Positions 1 through 6,931 are shown, counted from the stretch's first letter. The stretch: DNA of 7,891 nt from Gammaproteobacteria bacterium (GCA_019752835.1 JAIELR010000267.1:1-7891); one strand, 5' to 3'. Numbers and translations: made by a program. The notes: generated by a model not told the origin, from the letters alone.

Positions 1-1565
1 AACTCTAAACCGGGTTTCATAGGCAAAAATTTAAAATGCACCCCTTTGCAATAATTCACACAAGAAATGCCATCGCTATTAGCGGCTTTTTTTGCTCCTA
101 TTCTTATGCCATCCTCTTCCCTCAAGGCTCGCCAACCTAAGCCCGGCACCCAGAGTTGATAACCAGACGAAACGTTTGCATTGCCTAGCGAAAAGGTAAA
201 TTGCACTATTAATTGTTTTAACTCCTCCGCAATTTCAATGTCACTGGCTGCCTGATAAGGCACTTCTGAGACAATTGGTGGTGAAGAGGGCGAGTGAAGA
301 ATATTGGGAGCGACTTTAGATGCCAACGCCAATTTTTTTTTCGCTGTGAGCAACCCTTGCGTCTCAGCCACCTTCAGGTTTTGATGAAAGGCATCAAGCC
401 CCCACCCCTGCTGCTTAAGTACTGTCTGTATTGCATCCTTCTTCAATACGCTGCGCAATAACGCTACATATTTTTTGTTCGCTTCTCCTACTAACGTAGC
501 CCCATGCTGAAGTAAACAAGCAATAGTGTCAGGGTGCTCCTCTTTCACCGCGAGACATAAAGCCGTCTCGCGATTATTATTTTCTGCCGCGAAGTTCGCA
601 CCATGCTGTAATAAATATGCTACAGTTTCCGTGTGGCCATTCCACGCTGCCAACAATAAGGCTGTGCTGTCATGATGATTTTTTTCTTCAATATTAGCGC
701 CCTGCTCTATTAACCAAGCAACCGTTTCAGTATGCCCATACATGGCGGCACGTAATAATGCAGTCCAGCCACCCTTAGCTTTTCCTGACAGATTCGCACC
801 CAGTTTCATCAACTCAATGAGCGTCTCCGTATAACCATTTTCTGCACCACTCAAAAACGCGCGGTTAATGTTACTCACTCGTTTTATAGGATCACCTATA
901 TCCCTCACTAACCAAGTAACTGTTTTCGTATAACCGTTGTATGATGCTAACTCTACCGCAATCTCACCTTTGTTATTTTCCTCTAAAAGACTTGCACCGC
1001 ACGTTAATAGGTAGGCAATGCAATCTTTCTGGCCATAGCGGGCTGCGCACAGTAAGGCAGTAAATCCATAAATATTTTTTTGCTTCACTTCCGCGCCAGC
1101 ATCGATTAATTGCTTAATCACAGATGTAGCCCCTATTGCTGCAGCATAATGCAAAGGTGTATTTCTGGCACTATCCATAACGTCTATAGGAATCTTTTGC
1201 ATTAATGCCTCGTTGACCTGTGCTGTATTTCGATTATAAACGGCTTCATGCAACGGGCTAGGAAACTGAGCCTCATAATCTCTAAGCAAACGCACCGTCT
1301 CTTTTTGCTGTTTTCTTGAAGGACTTAATAACACGGCATATGCCAACGCATTAAAGTCTTTTTTATTCATCGCTTCCCACTTAGCTCCTGTCTGTAATAA
1401 TCCTTTGATTACGTCTTGATGTCCCCAGTAAATAGCGTAAGTTAAGGGAGTTTGATTGTTATAATCATTGAGATTAATCCATTCGCGATGGAGAGCCAAA
1501 CACGCTCGCACGGTTATTAAATCGCCTTTTTGAATAGCTTCATAGAATTTTTTTTGACTGTGCAT
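1..1565 (-). CDS. Ankyrin-repeat protein, probable effector (3' end outside window)
   Basis: The frame is open for 521 codons from the ATG at 1565 to the window edge, and no stop is reached, so the C-terminus is missing. I translated it by hand. About ten ankyrin repeats fill residues 34-361. The clearest are 133-164 (NTPLHYAA...LIDAGAEV), 165-196, 264-295 (GWTALLRAAMYGHTETVAWL) and 296-328 (STALLLAAWNGHTETVAYLL). Repeats 1-3 and 6-7 are degenerate. Residues 362-450 are a helical, then Ser/Pro-containing linker (HSPSSPP at 424-430). Residues 450-521 start a different domain that is cut off by the edge (GYQLWVPGLGWRAL; HFKFLPMKPGLE). I do not recognise that domain with confidence. Ankyrin stacks bind proteins and in Legionellales are common in secreted effectors; that role is inferred here. 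An in-frame TAA at 1596-1598 limits the start, and GGA six bases before the ATG is a weak ribosome site. Sampled GC is about 42-48%, above the ATPase gene. The gene probably shares a transcript with the upstream patatin gene, 53 nt away. Confidence 0.9.
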   Translation of the reverse strand, partial: MHSQKKFYEAIQKGDLITVRACLALHREWINLNDYNNQTPLTYAIYWGHQDVIKGLLQTGAKWEAMNKKDFNALAYAVLLSPSRKQQKETVRLLRDYEAQFPSPLHEAVYNRNTAQVNEALMQKIPIDVMDSARNTPLHYAAAIGATSVIKQLIDAGAEVKQKNIYGFTALLCAARYGQKDCIAYLLTCGASLLEENNKGEIAVELASYNGYTKTVTWLVRDIGDPIKRVSNINRAFLSGAENGYTETLIELMKLGANLSGKAKGGWTALLRAAMYGHTETVAWLIEQGANIEEKNHHDSTALLLAAWNGHTETVAYLLQHGANFAAENNNRETALCLAVKEEHPDTIACLLQHGATLVGEANKKYVALLRSVLKKDAIQTVLKQQGWGLDAFHQNLKVAETQGLLTAKKKLALASKVAPNILHSPSSPPIVSEVPYQAASDIEIAEELKQLIVQFTFSLGNANVSSGYQLWVPGLGWRALREEDGIRIGAKKAANSDGISCVNYCKGVHFKFLPMKPGLE

Positions 1566-1618
1566 CTTTTTTCCAAAATTAGTGATAAACCCTATTTAAT
1601 TTGTTTCGCATCACGATT
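1566..1618 (-). other. Short gap between the two minus-strand genes, probably within an operon
   Basis: There are 53 nt between the TGA of the patatin gene and the ATG of the ankyrin gene. I see no GC-rich hairpin followed by a U-run and no strong promoter. The A-rich GGAAAAAAG directly before the ATG is the only ribosome-site candidate. The simplest reading is co-transcription. Confidence 0.5.
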
Positions 1619-4600
1619 TCACATTGAAGGTGTTAACACGACGATTTGTTTTTCATTATCACTTAATGCTTCGATTTGTTCTGCATTATTACTTAACGCT
1701 TCGATTTGTTTATTCCATGCATTATCATCTGCAGCATACCATTCTTCTAAACACATTTCAGCAGTATTAACCAACTGATTTATATCATCATCAGAGACAG
1801 CATCTAATCCAATTGGAAAAGGAAGGGGAGTCTGCCAACGGTTATATCGAGTGTTTAATCGTTCTTTCATCATTGTATGAATGGCGTTTTCTCGATTGGG
1901 TGATTTCTTTGTCCAAAATAATTGATCACGAAATTTAGATGGATTTAATGGAGCGGGAATATACTCACCTGTGCCCATTGAAACAACCTGAATATTTTGA
2001 GAATCGCTCACAGATTTGTTTTCTAATAAAGTATCATAAGCTAACTGAACGGGATTATTATCTTGCCACACACCGCCATCGATATATCCCTTATTCCCAA
2101 TAATATAAGGTGCAAAAAACGTAGGAGCTGCGGATGTCGCCATTAATATGTCTTTCAAATTAAAATTCTCATTAGAATCGCCCTGAGCTTTTTTTCGTGT
2201 AAAAAGACAAGTTTCGTGTGGGTTACTTTCATCGACACTGGTAATAAAAAGCTCCGTCAATGTTTCGCTTAACTTGGTTTCATGACATTTTTCATTCAGC
2301 AGGTCAATTAGAGATGCATTATTATATTTTGGTTTAGAACTAAAACGATTTCCTAGTGCCTGCAACCAAGTTAGGATCAAATTATTCTGCTGAGGTAGCA
2401 CACTCTTGCTATGACCCGTGTAATCCTTTATAAGTTCTGGATATAAACGCAAAATATTATTCTCTGTTTGAGCAAGATGCTCTTGTTGAAAAAAAATATC
2501 CTTGCCATGTATAGTGTAGAGTTTGACAAGCTCATGCGCATGATATAAAGGGAAAATACTGCCTTCTGAATATGGAATCGATAATATCCCACCAATTATC
2601 GCCCCTGTTGAAGTACCTGCTATACTTTGAAATGAATGAGCTATCGGTTGGTGCGTTCTTTTTTCAATTTCGCTTAACCATATAGCAGGTAAAATACCTC
2701 GTATTCCACCACCATCTATTGATAATAGAAAATAATGATCGGGATCTGGCCTACGCATTAACTCATCTTTCCAGCTAGTCTCTTCAGAATAATAGCACAA
2801 AATTTCTTCCGGAGTTTTGCCTACCAGGCAATCCATTTGTGATAAACGATTAGCAATATACAGTTCAGTTTTAAACTGAGGAAAGTTGGTTTCTAACTCT
2901 TTTTTATGTTTATAAAACTGAGGTATCACGAGATTAGCGAGACGATGTTGTCCTAATCGACGGTAGCCCAAATTACGCCATAAATAATACTGGGCCCGTG
3001 AAGCCATGAGTGTACCTTCCCATTTTTCAAGATATTCTAATACCATATCAGATCTACCTGCATGGTATAAACAAGCAATATACCCAAAATGATAATCAAC
3101 ATTAACAATTCGAGTATACCAATTATGTTCCACCGCTGCATGATAGGCGCTTAACGCATCGTGCCAAGTCCTTAAAATATGAATAAAAGATTTTTTGGCT
3201 TGCATTTCATTTGCTTTATCGTGGTAATAGCGTCCTTTTTGATAAAAAGCAGCTGCTTTTTCTTCATGAGTTTGCGCTTGCAGAATATCTTGCTCAATTT
3301 CCTCTAAAGTAAGATTTTGCTTGAAAATTTCAGCCGGATGTACATTTGGGACTACAGATAGTGATAATTCTAACTCGGATCTATCAAGGGAATAAACACG
3401 AAATATATCTTCCAAAACTTCAATTCGCGCAGTCATCAATTGAGCGAAGGGATTATGCTGCAACCAATCCGCATGACAGGACATGTATTTTCTAACCTCC
3501 AAAAACTCTGCATAGGCATTCTTATGCCCCTTTGGTATACCCACTCTGTCTTGGCTGATAAGAGAATCTTCTTCTAGTAAATAAAGGAACGCTAAATTTA
3601 AACGAGCGGTGTTGATTAAGGCTTGAAGACGTAGCTCAAAGCTCAATTTTTCAGCATCTTCAAAATAGCTCTGAGGAAGTCCATAAAAACGACTGCTAAT
3701 AAATTGTTGCCATCGCCTGTGTGGTGTTTTCTCAAGTTTCACTGCATTACTGAAAATTTGCCGATCAAGTATCCGTGCTTTCTGTTTCAAAGTTCGATAC
3801 GCGATCAGCTGTCTATAAAGTTCTTTAGTAATATGATCAAGTTCACGAAGCGTCATGTAGCTTTCTTTTTCGTTATGTTTAATTGCGATCTTTCTGCTTG
3901 TTAGGGCTTCGGCAATAAGCAATGCTAGATAAACAATACTGTCCACACGAAAACCATGTTTTTGCATCAACTCAATCATTGCCTCGAGGCCTATATTGTT
4001 CTCTTTTGTAAAAGACAGCAAGTTGCTTCCCACATTATTTTCAATGTCAACAGGCTGAGTTAACAGGTCAATAAATTTAGAGTAATCTTCATTCTCAAAG
4101 GCTTTTAGTGCTTCTTCAATACGAAAGTTATAAGCGTGCCTTAATTTAGGCTCATAAGAAGCTATCTCGCCTTCCAAATACAATTTTTTACCTGTATTGT
4201 ATAATGCCTTCATTGCAGCTGCACCCGTAATCATAAAAAATACTCCCGCAAAAGGAAGCACTGTCGATAGGAAAACTGTACCTAAAACGACGGTTACGAA
4301 GCCAGCGCTCAATCCAGCAGTTCCAATGAGCATCCCTGTCGTTTGTTTGATTAATCCATTTATTTTTGTAACAGCAGCATCTTGCTCGCTCGCTTGAATA
4401 GTTTCGTGATCAATTTTTGTTGTAGTTTTCGGTGGTATAATAATTTGTCGTATAATCATAGAAAGGTTTTCATTAAGAGCATTTCGAATTATTGCTCGTT
4501 CGCGTATTGTCATAGCCTTACTAGGTAAATTTAATGGATGCAAAACAAGTGCTTGTGAGAAATTGACGCTTCCTGGTTTTAGCGCAAAAGATTTTTCTTT

Positions 4601-6670
4601 TTTAGTACAAGGATCATGATTTTTAATTTTATTCAAAATATTATTTACTTCATTCAATGCTTTTCTCTGATCGCATAAATCAATCAAATCAAAACTCATA
4701 TAAATAGCACCCATACAATATAATTGCGCTTCAAGTAAGCGATCAATAATATATAAACAACCCGCCATTTTTTTTTGTAACATTAGGTGATCATCAACTA
4801 AGAAAATCTCGCGATGCTTACAAACAATAATAAAAGCCTGATGATAAGCAGCATAAGCAGAGAGAGCATGTTCTAATCGTTTTTTTCTTAGTTGCTTTTC
4901 GCCCCATTTTTTGAGATCTTCAGACTTAAGTTCAACAATGTAATTGTAATTCCTACCGATAGCACGATGATAATCAAGTGCCAACTGATATTCCATGTGA
5001 CCAGTGTTTCGATAAAAAATATATTGATTATTAGGATTATGACTGGCTTTTTCCTCTAATAATTCTACCAATTTTGTTTTCAGTCTATCTGCTGCATTAT
5101 ATAAAGCTTTCGCAATACATGAAAGTTGTTTATCTGAATCTGCATAAAAGTCTTTATCCGGACGAACACAAAGAGCAATTTTAATAAATCGATCCTTAAT
5201 TGTTTTTTTTGTATAAGAAGCATGAACATCCAGAGAATATATGGCGTATTGTACATTTTCATTGGCCAAAATTTGTTTAAAACAAGCTTGTTTAAAACGC
5301 GATTCGGCCGCTTCGAATAATGCCAGAAGAGCCTCATAATTTTCATCTGATAGTTTAGGGAGCTCATTTAATACAGTGGCTATATTTTTTTTAATTTTTT
5401 TGAACATTTCATCAAAGTCCATAAAAGTAGAAACAACAGGTTTATTTAACTTGTTTAATAACTGCTTAAGTTGATGCTGAAACTCACGGGGCAAACTTTC
5501 TAAAATTGTTTCATCAAAAACACCAACATATCCTGATGAAAAATCATCGACCTGATTTGGTTGAGAGCTTTCATTCCTAACTTTATGATTCTCATGACTT
5601 TCGAGTTTATAATGATGCTCATCACTTTCTATTTCTATCTCAATATTTTTCTTGCTTATTTCTTGCTCAAACAATGCATATTCAGGCAACGCCATAATAT
5701 CAATAATATTTTTTTCTGATGTCATTAAAGCATTAAATACAACTTGTGCTGGCGCTCTCTCTCTACAGTTTACTAAACAAGTCTCCACGGAAATATTTTC
5801 TCTATTGGCGTGCTCAAAAGGAAGATTTTGAAGTTGCGAGAGATGGCTATTACGAATAGCAAGTAGACTAGACTTGTAGTTACTCTCATTGCAGATGTTA
5901 GGAAGTACTTTAAGCTCATCTGGCAATAAAACTGCAATATTGATGCCATAATAACTTAAACCTGATTGAAGATGCTTTGTAGGTTCACTTGTTTGTAACC
6001 ATTTTGACCAAAATTTGGCTAATTTTTCGGGTGTAAATTTTGTTAAAATGTGGGTTGCTAACGCCAAGGTAATAGGACCACAAGACACTAAACCGTTTTG
6101 CTCATAATCTCTGCGCTGCAATTGATTACTTGAAAGCCACACATTTTTTATCGTATTTTCATTTTTTAATTCATAAAGTGTCTTATAACAGTCGACTTTG
6201 TCGGTTATGCCTAAAGGGTTAATGAGTAATAACTTCTCGTTGTTAACCAAACCACAAATAAAATGGTTGTCATCCCCAGGTTCTTTGCTAATAAAAATTG
6301 CTGGCCGACCTAGATGAATGCCCAGCTTAATCAGCTGTTGGAGTTGTTTTTTGAATGTTTGAGCGCTATTGCCATAGTTTGCATCAAGAAAAATCACTCT
6401 GATACACTGTGCTTGGTTAGTCATGAGTTGTAATAAGTAATGGCATACATCTGGATCATACCACGTCTCAAACTTAAGGTGAGACGAATGCGAATCAGTA
6501 TCACTAAGAAAGAGTTGAGTCGCTGAATTATCTTTTTCATAATGTTCGTAATATTCGTAAGAGGTGCTAAATTTATCGGCATTTTTAGCCGCTTCTTCAT
6601 CCTCTTTATCTTGGCCTGCATATTGATATGCCGTATTAGTTAATATATATTCAAAATCATGCATAATCAT
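1619..6670 (-). CDS. 1683-aa multidomain protein: CE-clan cysteine protease-like, J-like, membrane hairpin, TPR-like, patatin phospholipase
   Basis: This is a single uninterrupted frame. Residues ~70-215 resemble CE-clan proteases and acetyltransferases: HFICGLV with His136, LLLINPLG with Asn151 at the acid position, Gln191 six residues before Cys197, and SCGPITLAL. Residues ~343-362 are an acidic, His-rich linker. Residues ~472-532 resemble a J domain (YAIYSLDV, KDRFIKIAL, RPDKD, AKALYNAADRL) with Arg503 replacing the His of HPD. Residues ~585-670 and ~1130-1260 are TPR-like helices. Residues ~779-821 are a long Gly-rich hydrophobic stretch, probably a two-helix membrane hairpin. Residues ~1313-1550 are a patatin domain: oxyanion motif DGGGIRG at 1319-1325, GTSTG with Ser1354, and DGG with Asp1531, all intact. 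Phospholipase A-type activity is therefore well supported; protease activity is plausible; chaperone co-activity is unlikely. The start is ATG 6670 or the in-frame ATG 6664, since a TAG lies nine bases upstream and AGAGAGAG serves either. Patatin effectors such as Legionella VipD and VpdA-C are precedents for the lipase part only. Secretion is inferred. Confidence 0.95.
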   Translation of the reverse strand: MIMHDFEYILTNTAYQYAGQDKEDEEAAKNADKFSTSYEYYEHYEKDNSATQLFLSDTDSHSSHLKFETWYDPDVCHYLLQLMTNQAQCIRVIFLDANYGNSAQTFKKQLQQLIKLGIHLGRPAIFISKEPGDDNHFICGLVNNEKLLLINPLGITDKVDCYKTLYELKNENTIKNVWLSSNQLQRRDYEQNGLVSCGPITLALATHILTKFTPEKLAKFWSKWLQTSEPTKHLQSGLSYYGINIAVLLPDELKVLPNICNESNYKSSLLAIRNSHLSQLQNLPFEHANRENISVETCLVNCRERAPAQVVFNALMTSEKNIIDIMALPEYALFEQEISKKNIEIEIESDEHHYKLESHENHKVRNESSQPNQVDDFSSGYVGVFDETILESLPREFQHQLKQLLNKLNKPVVSTFMDFDEMFKKIKKNIATVLNELPKLSDENYEALLALFEAAESRFKQACFKQILANENVQYAIYSLDVHASYTKKTIKDRFIKIALCVRPDKDFYADSDKQLSCIAKALYNAADRLKTKLVELLEEKASHNPNNQYIFYRNTGHMEYQLALDYHRAIGRNYNYIVELKSEDLKKWGEKQLRKKRLEHALSAYAAYHQAFIIVCKHREIFLVDDHLMLQKKMAGCLYIIDRLLEAQLYCMGAIYMSFDLIDLCDQRKALNEVNNILNKIKNHDPCTKKEKSFALKPGSVNFSQALVLHPLNLPSKAMTIRERAIIRNALNENLSMIIRQIIIPPKTTTKIDHETIQASEQDAAVTKINGLIKQTTGMLIGTAGLSAGFVTVVLGTVFLSTVLPFAGVFFMITGAAAMKALYNTGKKLYLEGEIASYEPKLRHAYNFRIEEALKAFENEDYSKFIDLLTQPVDIENNVGSNLLSFTKENNIGLEAMIELMQKHGFRVDSIVYLALLIAEALTSRKIAIKHNEKESYMTLRELDHITKELYRQLIAYRTLKQKARILDRQIFSNAVKLEKTPHRRWQQFISSRFYGLPQSYFEDAEKLSFELRLQALINTARLNLAFLYLLEEDSLISQDRVGIPKGHKNAYAEFLEVRKYMSCHADWLQHNPFAQLMTARIEVLEDIFRVYSLDRSELELSLSVVPNVHPAEIFKQNLTLEEIEQDILQAQTHEEKAAAFYQKGRYYHDKANEMQAKKSFIHILRTWHDALSAYHAAVEHNWYTRIVNVDYHFGYIACLYHAGRSDMVLEYLEKWEGTLMASRAQYYLWRNLGYRRLGQHRLANLVIPQFYKHKKELETNFPQFKTELYIANRLSQMDCLVGKTPEEILCYYSEETSWKDELMRRPDPDHYFLLSIDGGGIRGILPAIWLSEIEKRTHQPIAHSFQSIAGTSTGAIIGGILSIPYSEGSIFPLYHAHELVKLYTIHGKDIFFQQEHLAQTENNILRLYPELIKDYTGHSKSVLPQQNNLILTWLQALGNRFSSKPKYNNASLIDLLNEKCHETKLSETLTELFITSVDESNPHETCLFTRKKAQGDSNENFNLKDILMATSAAPTFFAPYIIGNKGYIDGGVWQDNNPVQLAYDTLLENKSVSDSQNIQVVSMGTGEYIPAPLNPSKFRDQLFWTKKSPNRENAIHTMMKERLNTRYNRWQTPLPFPIGLDAVSDDDINQLVNTAEMCLEEWYAADDNAWNKQIEALSNNAEQIEALSDNEKQIVVLTPSM
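1641..1710 (-). repeat. 30-bp tandem repeat encoding the C-terminal tail of the patatin protein
   Basis: The sequence repeats with a period of 30 bases. TCGATTTGTT (plus strand) occurs at 1671 and 1701, and ACGATTTGTT at 1641, separated by near-identical CATTATYACTTAAYGCT blocks. In the protein this gives QIEALSNNAE, QIEALSDNEK and QIVVL, residues 1655-1679, just before the terminal TPSM. The unit is in frame (10 residues), so gain or loss of a copy would keep the reading frame. The copies differ by only a few bases, suggesting a fairly recent duplication. Confidence 0.85.
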
Positions 6671-6684
6671 ACACTCTCTCTAAA
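6671..6684 (-). promoter_or_regulatory. Ribosome binding site of the patatin gene
   Basis: The minus strand reads TTTAGAGAGAGTGT directly before the ATG at 6670. The purine run AGAGAGAG ends three nt before the first ATG and nine nt before the in-frame ATG at 6664. The second start (MHDFEY...) therefore has at least as good a spacing. The TAG inside this stretch is in frame and rules out a longer protein. Confidence 0.5.
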
Positions 6685-6697
6685 CAATAGTGAATAA

Positions 6698-6703
6698 AAA
6701 ATA
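6698..6703 (-). promoter_or_regulatory. Candidate -10 element of the patatin gene
   Basis: On the minus strand this reads TATTTT, matching TATAAT at four of six positions. It lies 18 nt downstream of the PmrA-box-like site. It would place the transcript start near 6691 and give a leader of about 20 nt that contains the AGAGAGAG ribosome site. An alternative promoter is TTGATT (6759-6754), a 17-nt spacer and TAAGAT (6736-6731), whose -10 would overlap the box. Neither is strong alone. Confidence 0.3.
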
Positions 6704-6721
6704 GCCATTTCATTAAATAAA

Positions 6722-6738
6722 CTTAAGAATATCTTAAA
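6722..6738 (-). promoter_or_regulatory. PmrA-box-like direct repeat upstream of the patatin gene
   Basis: Read on the minus strand this is TTTAAG-ATATT-CTTAAG, which matches the enterobacterial PmrA box YTTAAK-N5-YTTAAK exactly, so it also fits YTTAA-N6-YTTAA. The plus strand reads CTTAA-N6-CTTAA. Related PmrA sites control many Dot/Icm effector genes in Legionella and Coxiella; the central TT reported for Coxiella is not present here. The downstream half-site lies 18 nt before a weak -10 candidate, where an activator overlapping the -35 position is expected. TTAA is common in AT-rich DNA, so a chance match is possible, at a rough estimate of a few percent for a region this size. Confidence 0.5.
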
Positions 6739-6888
6739 CGATACCGATCTTACAATCAACTTTATTAATCTACATCTTAGATTTGGCACCAACACATTTT
6801 TTAGGCAAAGATAATGTTTGAGAAATATTAAATCAATACACGCTTCTCCATAATTCTGTGCAATAATAGTACGAGCTTGAAACATTTT

Positions 6889-6904
6889 CTATAATCAATT
6901 ATAG
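6889..6904. promoter_or_regulatory. Palindrome carrying TATAAT on both strands (candidate divergent -10 elements)
   Basis: CTATAAT-CA-ATTATAG is a perfect 7-bp inverted repeat with a 2-nt centre. It gives the consensus -10 hexamer TATAAT on the plus strand (6890-6895, toward the ATPase) and on the minus strand (6903-6898, toward the patatin gene). I find no good -35 at 16-18 nt for either direction; TTGAAA at 6877-6882 is too close. It may be a promoter, an operator or both. Confidence 0.35.
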
Positions 6905-6931
6905 TAACCACCATTACGGTAACGTGGGTTA
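6905..6931. promoter_or_regulatory. Imperfect nested dyad just upstream of the ATPase start
   Basis: TAACC (6905-6909) pairs with GGTTA (6927-6931). The stem extends by two pairs around a bulged G, and an inner TTAC-G-GTAA (6914-6922) sits at the centre. The dyad ends five nt before the ATG and covers GTGGG, the only weak ribosome-site candidate. It could be an operator or an RNA hairpin that limits translation. The pairing is visible but the function is inferred. Confidence 0.3.

Noticed and set aside
238..1440. Ankyrin units as a DNA tandem repeat
   Set aside because: The similarity is at protein level only. Neighbouring units differ at many codons, so there is no recent DNA repeat array.
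1641..1710. Possible CRISPR-like direct repeats
   Set aside because: The units are contiguous without spacers and in frame inside a coding region, so this is a coding tandem repeat.
1530..1778. 82-codon plus-strand frame
   Set aside because: It lies antisense to the start of the ankyrin gene and the end of the patatin gene. Its repeated peptide is only the antisense reading of the 30-bp tandem repeat.
3704..4397. Two 66-codon plus-strand frames (3704-3904 and 4197-4397)
   Set aside because: Both are antisense inside the continuous 1683-codon gene and have no family features; the second merely mirrors the membrane-hairpin segment.
5080..5367. 95-codon minus-strand frame
   Set aside because: It is an out-of-frame shadow of the J-like region of the giant gene.
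6421..6621. 66-codon minus-strand frame
   Set aside because: It is an out-of-frame shadow of the N-terminal part of the giant gene.
6877..6895. TTGAAA plus TATAAT as a complete sigma-70 promoter for the ATPase
   Set aside because: The spacer is only 7 nt, far short of the usual 16-18.
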